DNA of 42,172 nt from a virus: the IMG/VR virus record IMGVR_UViG_3300049893_000289, positions 1-42,172 of that record; one strand, given 5' to 3'. Both the position numbers and the translations under genes were made by a program. Under the pieces are notes generated by a model. That model was given only the letters and a program-made list of their open reading frames with translations. It searched no databases and was not told the DNA's origin. Shown here one piece after another: positions 14,955-22,084 of this stretch. How positions within the stretch are numbered: the first letter of the stretch is position 1; each line of letters begins with the position of its first letter.

Positions 14955-15876
14955 TTATTCCGGGCTAAACAAGTTATTGTATAGCCCAAGATCATTTTAT
15001 AGTCATTATATTCTTAATCAAAGAGAAGATAAAATGGAGCAGCATCTGATTGAGGGCAGACTGCTTCATTGCCTTCTTTTAGAAGAAGAAAATTTTGATC
15101 AACAATTTATTGTATCTTTAGGTAAATTACCTGGAGATAGCGCTAAGAAAGTTTTAGATAAAGTATTTGTAAGAGCATTAATAGATGGTTATACAGAACT
15201 ATCTTTGGAAGATCTTTCTAGTGATATCTTACTGGTATTACAGGAAATAAATCTTCATCAAAGTCTTAAGACTGATGAACAACGTGTAGAGAAAGTACTA
15301 ACTGATGAAAATAAAAGTTACTATGATTTTCTACGCACTAAGGGTGATAAGCTTGTCATTGACAACGAGACCCTGGAGAGAGTAAAAATATCTGTAGATG
15401 AAGTAAAAGGTAATAGTAAAGCTTGGGGCTTGCTTGGTATCGGTAACCCGGATACAAAGAGCGAGGTGCCACTCCAGATTGATTTGCTTAACTATGGCTT
15501 TGGACTTAAAGGTATAGTAGATAACATCCGTGTAGCCCACGATGAAAAGACTATCTACATCAATGACCTGAAAACTACAGGAAAGCTGATTCAGGATTTT
15601 CCTGAGACTGTAGAGTATTACAAGTACTGGCTACAAGCTGCTGTATATGTAAGACTCGTTAGAGCATCTATGCCGGAGTTAAGTAATTACAAAATTAAGT
15701 TTCATTTCGTAGTGGTTGATAAGATTAACCAGTGTTACGCATTTGAAGTTAGTCAAGTAACACTTAACAAGTGGTCAGATGATCTAGATGATGTGCTAAA
15801 AATAGCGGCGTATCATTACGATTCCCGCAATTATGACTTACCTTATATTTATAAGGAAGGTAACGTAATATTGTAA
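14899..15876 (+). CDS. PD-(D/E)XK exonuclease (RecE/Cas4-like, DUF3799 type)
   Basis: The start at 14899 gives 325 residues; an upstream ATG at 14851 is open but would overlap the previous gene by 104 bases and adds a basic leader not expected for the family. The N terminus YHFSYSGLNKLLYSPRSFY is the typical opening of this family, followed by GRLLHCLLLEEENF (the G-x-x-x-H motif). The catalytic core is GFGLKGIVDNI (Asp), IYINDLKTT (D-x-K) and YWLQAAVYV (Q-x3-Y). Such nucleases resect double-stranded ends to make substrates for single-strand annealing, so it should work with the Sak4-like ATPase and the SSB-like protein. Confidence 0.8.
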   Translation: MVTDFQAEENFYKKKYHFSYSGLNKLLYSPRSFYSHYILNQREDKMEQHLIEGRLLHCLLLEEENFDQQFIVSLGKLPGDSAKKVLDKVFVRALIDGYTELSLEDLSSDILLVLQEINLHQSLKTDEQRVEKVLTDENKSYYDFLRTKGDKLVIDNETLERVKISVDEVKGNSKAWGLLGIGNPDTKSEVPLQIDLLNYGFGLKGIVDNIRVAHDEKTIYINDLKTTGKLIQDFPETVEYYKYWLQAAVYVRLVRASMPELSNYKIKFHFVVVDKINQCYAFEVSQVTLNKWSDDLDDVLKIAAYHYDSRNYDLPYIYKEGNVIL

Positions 15877-15880
15877 ATTT

Positions 15881-16441
15881 ATGATTAAATCCCTCACAAA
15901 AGAATACATTCAAAAATCTAGGATATTTCTATATCCGTTGTTAGGTATTAAGAAATCATTTGGTCCTACACCCACCGAGAGTTATATTTCGTGGGATGGA
16001 AACTATTTGATGAACGAATGTAAACTTATATGTATTTATCCTACTATAAATACGGAAGAATTTAAAAAGTTTGAGCGTACTCGTTTATTTGCTAATAAAT
16101 ACTTTCATGTCTATTATGAATTAGAGAATGGAACAAGCGCTTATATTTTTAATCTTAGAGATTATGAACAAGACTGGTCTAATTTTCTGATGGGTAAATA
16201 CTCTAAGTTTACTAAAGACTCAAAGGATAAAGTGTTGGACTTCTTTGCACATAAACCGGCCGGTAGGGAGTATATAAATTCTTACTTCTATCCCGAAAAG
16301 TATTATGTTAACTATGCTGATCTATTGGACGTTCCTGTAGAATTACTAAAACAAGTTGGAGAAGTATGTAGTCCTCCTGACCTTACAAAAGAAAATCTAA
16401 AAACATCTATAAAAGATGTGCAAATATTTAAGTATATTTGA
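15881..16441 (+). CDS. Hypothetical protein, 186 aa
   Basis: It starts four bases after the exonuclease stop. The protein looks globular alpha/beta, rich in Tyr, Phe and Lys, with segments such as KLICIYPTINTEEFKKFER, YFHVYYELENGTSAYIFNL and GREYINSYFYPEKYYVNY. There is no signal peptide, membrane span or recognised catalytic motif. Position between the exonuclease and the polymerase suggests a replication-linked accessory. The last bases include a TATATTTG element that may serve the next gene. Confidence 0.7.
   Translation: MIKSLTKEYIQKSRIFLYPLLGIKKSFGPTPTESYISWDGNYLMNECKLICIYPTINTEEFKKFERTRLFANKYFHVYYELENGTSAYIFNLRDYEQDWSNFLMGKYSKFTKDSKDKVLDFFAHKPAGREYINSYFYPEKYYVNYADLLDVPVELLKQVGEVCSPPDLTKENLKTSIKDVQIFKYI
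16433..16440 (+). promoter_or_regulatory. Possible promoter -7 element
   Basis: TATATTTG matches the Bacteroidota -7 consensus TAnnTTTG and ends 18 bases before the ATG at 16459. No TTG lies at the usual distance upstream, so it is weak. It also forms a 7-bp inverted repeat with CAAATAT at 16421-16427. Confidence 0.25.
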
Positions 16442-16458
16442 AACCTTAAAAATCAACT

Positions 16459-16827
16459 ATGAATAACATGATGTTAATCCACTCTCAGTGGAAAGATGGT
16501 AAAACTTTTAAAATGATTCCGATTGCAGAAGACTGCCCATACTTGGAATGTATTTATGATAATCAAGTAAACGTATTAGCTGTAGTAAGTACTTTAAGTA
16601 AAGATACTTTCCACATGGTACCGAAACTAGATGCTAATGGTGATCCAGAATTACGTAAGACTCCAGGTCGTGATGGTCTTCCTTATAAGCAAGAGCGTAG
16701 AACTCTAGAAACTTATAACGAATACTATCTAGAAAACGAGCAGGATATTAATGAGTTTATTAAACGCTTTGCTGTTAATGCAGATAAGTTTGATTTTGCT
16801 CAATATATGGTAGCCGAAAAGAAATAA
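16459..16827 (+). CDS. Hypothetical protein before the DNA polymerase, 122 aa
   Basis: This 122-residue protein has a beta-rich first half (MMLIHSQWKDGKTFKMIPIAEDCP, VNVLAVVSTLSKDTFHMVPKLD) and a charged second half that ends in a helix (EQDINEFIKRFAVNADKFDF). No family is recognised. It is bounded by a possible promoter element upstream and a clear terminator directly after its stop, so it may form its own short transcript or end the preceding unit, which could indicate higher expression. Confidence 0.7.
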   Translation: MNNMMLIHSQWKDGKTFKMIPIAEDCPYLECIYDNQVNVLAVVSTLSKDTFHMVPKLDANGDPELRKTPGRDGLPYKQERRTLETYNEYYLENEQDINEFIKRFAVNADKFDFAQYMVAEKK

Positions 16828-16832
16828 TTAAA

Positions 16833-16860
16833 AGGGGGAGAAATCCCCCTACTTACTTTT
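16833..16860 (+). terminator. Intrinsic terminator before the DNA polymerase gene
   Basis: AGGGGGA (16833-16839) pairs with TCCCCCT (16844-16850) around a GAAA tetraloop, followed by ACTTACTTTT. It lies six bases after the stop of the preceding gene. It shares the G5/C5 stem of the terminator at 7757-7797. Confidence 0.75.
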
Positions 16861-16885
16861 ACGGGGGAACAGCTTAACTGAACAC

Positions 16886-18883
16886 ATGTATATGAAGCAC
16901 TGGGTAATGGACTATGAAACACTGATCAACTGTTTTGTTGCTGTGTTTGAACATTATAAAGAAGAGGAGACTAAAGTATTTGTAGTATCTAAACTACGAG
17001 ATGACTATGAGCAGCTCCTCAGATTCCTGAACGATAATAAAGATAATAAAGAGTGGCATATATCTTTTAACGGTATAAACTTCGACTCTCAGATTACAGA
17101 ATTTATTATAAGAGAAGGCTCCGACATTTTAGGATTTGATCCTGAGAGGATTGCATATATCTTATATCTTCAGGCACAAGAAACTATATCTCGTGCTAAC
17201 AATGAAGAGTTTCCAGCATATTCTGAAAGAGATTTAAGTATACCACAGATCGATGTATATAAATTAAACCACTGGGATAATAACGCTAAAAGATCTAGTC
17301 TTAAGTGGATTCAGTATTCTATGGATTGGCATAACATCCAAGAGATGCCTATACACCATAGTACTATGATTGAAACACAGGACCAGTTAGATACTGTTGT
17401 TTCCTACTGTATTAATGACGTTAAGTCTACTAAGGCTATTCTAAATCTGAGTAAAGAGCAGATTGCTTTAAGAAAAAGCTTAACTAATGAGTATGGTATT
17501 AATCTTTATAGCGCATCTGAACCTAGAATATCTAAAGAACTGTTTCTCTATTTCTTAAGCAATAAGCTTGGAATCAGAAAGTATGACCTAAAACAATTAC
17601 GGACTAATAGAGAAACGATTATTGTAAAAGATATTATACTCCCATATGTAAACTTTAAACGTAAAGAGTTTAACAATATACTTGAGAAGTTTAAATCTTT
17701 AGAAATAAACACTGGAGAGACAAAAGGCGGATTTAAATATTCTGTCACACATAAAGGTGTTAAAACTGATTATGGCCTTGGTGGTCTGCATGGTGCTGCT
17801 AAGTCTGGTGTTTATGAAGCCAAAGAGGGTATGATTATAATGACGTCTGACGTTACTAGTTTCTATCCTAATCTGGCTATTAGAAATAAATGGGCTCCAG
17901 CACATTTGTCTAAACAAGAATTCTGTGATCAATATGAATGGTTCTTTGAAGAGAGAAAGAAGATTCCTAAGAAAGATCCAAGAAACTATGTATACAAGAT
18001 TATTCTTAACAGTACTTATGGTTTAAGTAATGATGAGAATAGCTTTCTATATGATCCAGAATTTACTATGCGGATTACTATTAACGGTCAGCTTAGTCTA
18101 ACTATGTTGTATGAAATGCTATCTGACGGCATACCAGGAAGTGTTCCTATTATGCAAAATACTGACGGTCTTGAGATGATGATTCCAGCCGGCTATCGAG
18201 ATAAGTATTTTGAGATATGCAAGAAGTGGGAAGATATGACTATGCTGCAGTTAGAGCATGATCAGTACCAGAAATTAATTCTTGCTGATGTTAATAACTA
18301 CATCGCTGTATATAATTACAAGGAAGTTTCCAAAGAAGAATGGGATAGTCTTAAAAAGAAGAACCCGCATCATCTGTTCAAAGAAATTTCTGGTAAGTAT
18401 TTATATGCGCCGACTAAGTGTAAAGGTAGGTTTGAGTTTACTGATCTAGCCCTGCATAAGAACAAAAGCTTTCTAATTATACCTAAAGCTATTTATCACT
18501 TCTTTGTTAAGGATGAAATGCCTGAAAAATTTCTACAGGCAAATAGAAATATCTTTGACTACTGTGGAGGTGTTAAGGCTAAAGGGGATTGGAAGTTTAT
18601 ACAAACATGCTTTAGTAAGGGCACAAGAACGGATACCGTACTACAAAAAATCGTAAGGTATTATATATCTAATAAAGGTTGTAAAATTATTAAACGTAAT
18701 GTTGTAGATGCTAGAGAGATTCAGCTAGAATCTGGTAAGTGGATGCAGACTATTATGGATAAATATGAAGATAAACCTTGGCTAGAATATGATATCAACG
18801 AGGATTATTATTTAGAGAACATTTATAAAGAAATAGAGAATGTTCTTAAGAAAAAGAATGAATCACAACTAAGTTTATTTTAG
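16886..18883 (+). CDS. Family B DNA polymerase
   Basis: This 665-residue replicative polymerase has an N-terminal 3'-5' exonuclease domain: Exo I MDYETL (Asp9, Glu11), Exo II FNGINFDSQ (Asp67) and Exo III YCINDVKSTKA (about 174-184). The polymerase domain has motif A SDVTSFYPNLAI (metal-binding Asp322), motif B KIILNSTYG (Lys371 to Gly379) and motif C QNTDGLEM (Asp427). Motif C is usually DTDS; here the first Asp is Asn, while the second, the essential metal ligand, is kept. Spacing between A and B is short, implying compact fingers. A second ATG at 16892 is possible. The gene follows a terminator, so a promoter must lie nearby or transcription reads through. Confidence 0.92.
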   Translation: MYMKHWVMDYETLINCFVAVFEHYKEEETKVFVVSKLRDDYEQLLRFLNDNKDNKEWHISFNGINFDSQITEFIIREGSDILGFDPERIAYILYLQAQETISRANNEEFPAYSERDLSIPQIDVYKLNHWDNNAKRSSLKWIQYSMDWHNIQEMPIHHSTMIETQDQLDTVVSYCINDVKSTKAILNLSKEQIALRKSLTNEYGINLYSASEPRISKELFLYFLSNKLGIRKYDLKQLRTNRETIIVKDIILPYVNFKRKEFNNILEKFKSLEINTGETKGGFKYSVTHKGVKTDYGLGGLHGAAKSGVYEAKEGMIIMTSDVTSFYPNLAIRNKWAPAHLSKQEFCDQYEWFFEERKKIPKKDPRNYVYKIILNSTYGLSNDENSFLYDPEFTMRITINGQLSLTMLYEMLSDGIPGSVPIMQNTDGLEMMIPAGYRDKYFEICKKWEDMTMLQLEHDQYQKLILADVNNYIAVYNYKEVSKEEWDSLKKKNPHHLFKEISGKYLYAPTKCKGRFEFTDLALHKNKSFLIIPKAIYHFFVKDEMPEKFLQANRNIFDYCGGVKAKGDWKFIQTCFSKGTRTDTVLQKIVRYYISNKGCKIIKRNVVDAREIQLESGKWMQTIMDKYEDKPWLEYDINEDYYLENIYKEIENVLKKKNESQLSLF

Positions 18884-18884
18884 T

Positions 18885-19844
18885 ATGAGTAAGAGAATTC
18901 CAACGGGTATTACCCGAGATTATTTGGAGTCTGTAGCGCTACCTAACCACGGTGGGCGTTACACTCCTATTAGCCATAAATCTATTATAGATAAGGTGCA
19001 TGCAGAACTTGCGGCCCGTGGCTTTAATGTAGAAGCAGAATTATATCGTGCTAGTGTGCACGGTAATGTTGCAAATGGGATGTATATCCTAGACCAGGGT
19101 ACAGATCCCGATATGAAGATGATGTTTGTATGGGGTAACTCTTACGACAAGTCTATGAGATTTAAGTGTGGTGTTGGGGTATATATTCCTAAGACTGGTA
19201 ACTATATCTTTCATGGTAATCTAGCTAACTATGCTCGTAAGCATACGGGTACTGCAGATCAAGATGCATTAGAAATGATTCAGACACACTTGAATAAGGC
19301 TAATGCTCACTATACCGAATTACTAGATGCAAAAGATAAATTAATTAACTCTAGTGTATCTGTAAGACAAGCGTCTGAACTTGTGGGCCGTATGTTTATT
19401 GAAGAGCAGTGTATTAATAAAGAGCAAGCATCCTCTGTAAGAGACCGTATTATAAATGAGGTAGAGTTATTTGATAATCTAGCCTGGAATAATGGTTGGA
19501 ACTTTTATAACTCTGTAGCTACGGCGATAAGAATGTCCCATCCTAAGTCTTGGTTTGAAGACCAATCTAAGATGCACAAGCTTATATTAGAGGAAGTAGT
19601 AGATATTAATACAGATGTAATAGCTACTGATTTACCAGAAGTTACTACCCCTGAACCTACTAATCAGTTAGATATATTTGCGGTTATTGAGGAAGTTGAA
19701 AATACAGAAGTTGTTGTAGAGTTTGAGGAGAAGCCTGAGATTAAATTAAACTCTCCTACAGATGTTATTGTTGATGAAATTCCAGAAGAATTATTTATCT
19801 TTGATGAGCCAAAAACAACAACATTTGATTTACCTGACCTATGA
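18885..19844 (+). CDS. DUF932-like phage protein
   Basis: The first 230 residues of this 319-residue protein follow the pattern of DUF932 / phage-plasmid-related proteins: TPISHKSIIDKVHAEL near the start, a core with GMYILDQG, MRFKCGVGVYI and YIFHGNLANYARKHTG, and a long helical part with SELVGRMFIEEQ and WNFYNSVATAI. The last 80 residues are acidic and low complexity (TPEPTNQLDIF..., EEVENTEVVVEFEEKPE). DUF932 proteins are widespread near phage replication and recombination genes, but their activity is unclear. It starts one base after the polymerase stop. Family assignment is moderate. Confidence 0.6.
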   Translation: MSKRIPTGITRDYLESVALPNHGGRYTPISHKSIIDKVHAELAARGFNVEAELYRASVHGNVANGMYILDQGTDPDMKMMFVWGNSYDKSMRFKCGVGVYIPKTGNYIFHGNLANYARKHTGTADQDALEMIQTHLNKANAHYTELLDAKDKLINSSVSVRQASELVGRMFIEEQCINKEQASSVRDRIINEVELFDNLAWNNGWNFYNSVATAIRMSHPKSWFEDQSKMHKLILEEVVDINTDVIATDLPEVTTPEPTNQLDIFAVIEEVENTEVVVEFEEKPEIKLNSPTDVIVDEIPEELFIFDEPKTTTFDLPDL

Positions 19845-20335
19845 ATAAAAAAGACTTTAACGAGCTAGTAGAAAAGCGTATTAGTCTTATCAGAAGTACC
19901 CTCGCCTCTAAAGGCGGGGAGTACACTTCTGATGAAGATGTTCTTGAAAGTTTTAAAACAATTGCTCAAGGATTATCATTACATGATGATTCTACCAAAG
20001 TACTATGGGAGCTTTTAACTAAGCACTTGTATTCTGTAAAAAGACTAGTAGAATCTCCTGTAATTCCAGATGAAGCTCTTGTTAAAGAAAAGATTGGGGA
20101 CGCTATCAACTATCTCATCCTACTAGAAGGTTTACTCATGGAGGATATAGAGTTTGATAAGATTGTATATAAGGAGCTAGAAAAAACTGAAGAAAGATTA
20201 TCTCGCTGGTCTAGTGAGTATCCTCAGGGTACAGACCAACTAGGCTTACCTAAGATGCCTTCTTATTCTTATACTGCAACTGCAGAACCATGTCGTGTTA
20301 AGTATAACATAGATGCCGGAGAAAACGGCTATTAA
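19841..20335 (+). CDS. DUF1599-like (nucleotide-modification-associated) protein
   Basis: This 164-residue helical protein shows the pattern of DUF1599 (Nmad1): an early helix with STLASKGGEYTSDEDVLESFK, then LWELLTKHLYSVKRL, then ALVKEKIGDAINYLILLEGLLMED. The K-x-x-E-Y, K-H and D-x-x-N-Y elements are the recognisable ones. The family has been linked with nucleotide or DNA-base modification, though its reaction is not established. It overlaps the previous gene by four bases and precedes a MazG-like gene, which supports a role in nucleotide handling. A strong hairpin lies 51 bases after its start. Confidence 0.6.
   Translation: MNKKDFNELVEKRISLIRSTLASKGGEYTSDEDVLESFKTIAQGLSLHDDSTKVLWELLTKHLYSVKRLVESPVIPDEALVKEKIGDAINYLILLEGLLMEDIEFDKIVYKELEKTEERLSRWSSEYPQGTDQLGLPKMPSYSYTATAEPCRVKYNIDAGENGY
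19892..19930 (+). other. Strong bulged stem-loop near the start of the DUF1599-like gene
   Basis: AGAA (19892-19895) pairs with TTCT (19927-19930). GTAC (19896-19899) pairs with GTAC (19921-19924). CCTCGCCT (19900-19907) pairs with AGGCGGGG (19912-19919), with one T-G pair and a 4-base loop. In all there are 16 pairs with two small bulges. It begins 51 bases after the ATG and no U-run follows. Confidence 0.45.
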
Positions 20336-20347
20336 TTGTAAATTTAT

Positions 20348-20731
20348 ATGAGGGACTTTGTAGACTTAGTGGCAGAATTCCACTATTTATTTGATCAGAA
20401 AGATGCTAAAACTCCAACATCTGGAAATAAAAAGCAAGGAGAGTTACGCTACTCTTTACTTGCTGAAGAAAATGCTGAATACCTTGAGGCAGTTACTGCT
20501 GGTGATTTGGTGGGTATCGCTGATGCTCTTGGTGATCAGCTATACATTATCTATGGGACGATTCTTAAACATGGTCTCCAAGATAAAATCGAAGATGTAT
20601 TTAAAGAAATACACAGATCAAACCTGAGTAAGCTAGGTGCTAACGGAAAACCTATCTACCGTGAAGACGGTAAAATTCTAAAAGGTCCTGATTATTTTAA
20701 ACCCAATATTGCCAAGATACTAGATCTCTAG
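20348..20731 (+). CDS. MazG-like nucleotide pyrophosphohydrolase
   Basis: This 127-residue protein is of the all-alpha NTP pyrophosphohydrolase type. The metal-binding helices are LLAEENAEYLEA (Glu40, Glu41, Glu44) and GIADALGDQLYIIYG (Asp59, Asp63). It hydrolyses a nucleoside triphosphate to monophosphate and pyrophosphate. Phage MazG-like enzymes may recycle host nucleotides or remove unwanted dNTPs; with UDG and the DUF1599-like protein it fits a nucleotide-quality group. It is the last plus-strand gene. Its TAG overlaps the stop of the convergent minus-strand gene by four bases. Confidence 0.82.
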   Translation: MRDFVDLVAEFHYLFDQKDAKTPTSGNKKQGELRYSLLAEENAEYLEAVTAGDLVGIADALGDQLYIIYGTILKHGLQDKIEDVFKEIHRSNLSKLGANGKPIYREDGKILKGPDYFKPNIAKILDL

Positions 20732-20868
20732 CCTTGGCCACGATAAGCCTTCTTGTAGTTCTTACTAGATTTAAGTCGGCTTGTTTTACTTTTTGCTATA
20801 ACCCCTGGGCGACTAACTTTAGTACGCTTAGGGGCATAGCTACTTTTTGCTACGTTTACTTTTGCCAT
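20728..20868 (-). CDS. Small basic protein, crAss-like conserved type
   Basis: The 46-residue frame starts at the ATG at 20868 and ends at the TAG at 20728-20730. The sequence is strongly basic; its second half (SRPGVIAKSKTSRL, then KSSKNYKKAYRGQG) resembles small proteins I associate with crAss-like phages, where a K-T-S-K...SKNYKK..RGQG ending recurs. It overlaps the upstream gene by 29 bases. It may be a virion or DNA-associated protein; that is inference from charge and position at the end of the late strand. Confidence 0.7.
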   Translation of the reverse strand: MAKVNVAKSSYAPKRTKVSRPGVIAKSKTSRLKSSKNYKKAYRGQG

Positions 20869-21094
20869 TTGGTTTTGGATAAGGGTTTTCTCTATGCCAT
20901 TTTTTAGTTGCTGCTACTCCTTGTTGAATAGTTTTAGCACCCGCTTTTTTAGTTAAGTCTATAGTATCCCATACACCTTTATCTTTGGTAGGGTGATTAA
21001 CCATAATATTACCTACCTTACCTTCACCTCTTTTAGTTGTCTTCTTATAGATTACATGTTTCTCTCCACCAGCAGATACCTTAACCTTTTTCAT
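20840..21094 (-). CDS. Small basic protein, 84 aa
   Basis: This lysine-rich 84-residue protein starts with a strand-like part (KKVKVSAGGEKHVIYKKTTK), has a central segment KDKGVWDTIDLTKKAGAKTI (about 38-57) and ends in a basic Pro-containing tail (KWHRENPYPKPNGKSKRSKK). The central segment seems typical of crAss-like phages, but I cannot confirm this by search. It overlaps the preceding gene's stop by one base and the following gene by 29 bases, showing one operon. Likely virion-associated or nucleic-acid-binding. Confidence 0.75.
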   Translation of the reverse strand: MKKVKVSAGGEKHVIYKKTTKRGEGKVGNIMVNHPTKDKGVWDTIDLTKKAGAKTIQQGVAATKKWHRENPYPKPNGKSKRSKK

Positions 21095-21426
21095 TACTTT
21101 TTCTTGTATTTAGCTTTATACATTTTATCTACTTGATCAAGTGCTGTAACTGGACCACCTTTTTTATAAGGGTATATTGCTTGATCCATTAGTCGACGAC
21201 GCTGCTCATTTTCTTGTTTAGCGCGTTTAGCTTTAATTATATCTTCAGCAACTCGTTGTTGTCTTCTTGATAACTCTAAGTTTTCTCTATATTGACTCTC
21301 AGCATCAGTAGCTTTATTACCGTGATTACGATCTTGTGCTTGCTGCATTAGAAACGCATTCATAGCACTAACAGGATCTACGCTACTTTTACCGGTATCA
21401 CCCTGGTATTTTTTTATTTTAGCCAT
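21094..21426 (-). CDS. Helical basic protein, 110 aa
   Basis: This mostly helical, charged protein has a long helix rich in R, Q, E and K (about 42-85: ESQYRENLELSRRQQRVAED..., AKQENEQRRRLMD) that may form a coiled coil, and a C-terminal YPYKKGGPVTALDQVDKMYKAKYKKK-type tail. The YKKGG element resembles the KKGG elements in two neighbouring small proteins. The function is unknown; a scaffold or virion component is plausible. It is joined to both neighbours by one-base overlaps. Confidence 0.75.
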   Translation of the reverse strand: MAKIKKYQGDTGKSSVDPVSAMNAFLMQQAQDRNHGNKATDAESQYRENLELSRRQQRVAEDIIKAKRAKQENEQRRRLMDQAIYPYKKGGPVTALDQVDKMYKAKYKKK

Positions 21427-21779
21427 TATTTTTTCTTTTTAATTGATCCGCCTTTTTTTATTGTTTTCTTAATGGTCCCACCTTTTTTCATAGGTCCATT
21501 AGCTGGCATTTTATAAGGACCATCTCCGCTATTATCTGTTTTAATAGGAGCTGTCCTATTTATCCTATCTTTATCAATTAATCGCATTTGTCTATTCTCA
21601 AGTCTATTATATTTATCATTAAGTCTATTGACTTTATTTTGATTTGGAGAACTTGAAATCATTTCAGCCAATTGTTTAGAAGCTATTTTGTTAGTGCGAT
21701 CATTTAAGTTATCGATTCTTCTTCTTCTGATGCTATAAGTACTTGTGCCTGTTTGGGCTTTTGCTAATTTCTTTGCCAT
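21426..21779 (-). CDS. Lysine-rich small protein with KKGG repeats, 117 aa
   Basis: This basic protein opens with KKLAKAQTG, has an Arg/Asn-rich helical middle (RRRRIDNLNDRTNKIASKQL; RLNDKYNRLENRQMRLIDKD) and ends in a repeat-like tail MKKGGTIKKTIKKGGSIKKKK (two KKGG units, about 98-117). There is no recognised family. The composition suggests binding of nucleic acid or of an acidic surface, possibly within the capsid. It is the first of the overlapping chain that ends at 20728. Confidence 0.75.
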   Translation of the reverse strand: MAKKLAKAQTGTSTYSIRRRRIDNLNDRTNKIASKQLAEMISSSPNQNKVNRLNDKYNRLENRQMRLIDKDRINRTAPIKTDNSGDGPYKMPANGPMKKGGTIKKTIKKGGSIKKKK

Positions 21780-21795
21780 TGTTTTATATTTTTAT

Positions 21796-21942
21796 TTAAG
21801 ATCCGCAGTATAAACAGCCGTCATCTGCGTCTTCGCTTTCGCCAGCTAGTATTTTTTTTATCTCAGCATCTACTTGCTCATCATTCCAGTTAGGGTGAAA
21901 TGCTTTAACCTGAGACTTTAGGAATAAGTAATTATTATCCAT
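21796..21942 (-). CDS. Small acidic protein with C-terminal CxxC, 48 aa
   Basis: The frame starts at the ATG 21942-21940, which shares one base with the upstream TAA, and ends at TAA 21798-21796. The 48-residue protein has one helix (NDEQVDAEIKKILAGESED) and ends DDGCLYCGS, giving a Cys-x-x-Cys pair at the very C terminus that could bind metal or form a disulphide. It is acidic, unlike its lysine-rich neighbours. The TAATG junction is good evidence for translation. Confidence 0.65.
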   Translation of the reverse strand: MDNNYLFLKSQVKAFHPNWNDEQVDAEIKKILAGESEDADDGCLYCGS

Positions 21943-22073
21943 TACTTTTTACCCATTTTTTTCATAGTCATTTTAGACTTAGTAGTTCCGCCTTTAGCAA
22001 AGTTTTTTTGGAACTTTCTAGTTACTGCACTCATTGTAGCAGCTACTACTGGATTTTTTTTCTTTTCTGCCAT
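21942..22073 (-). CDS. Tiny lysine-rich protein, 43 aa
   Basis: The frame starts at the ATG 22073-22071 and ends at TAA 21944-21942. The 43 residues (MAEKKKNPVVAATMSAVTRK..., KGGTTKSKMTMKKMGKK) are very basic, with a short helix and an AKGGTTK element resembling the KKGG elements downstream. Function is unknown; a small virion or DNA-binding protein is plausible. It follows the spanin-like gene by 11 bases and is coupled to the next gene through TAATG. Confidence 0.65.
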   Translation of the reverse strand: MAEKKKNPVVAATMSAVTRKFQKNFAKGGTTKSKMTMKKMGKK

Positions 22074-22084
22074 TGTATTATAGT

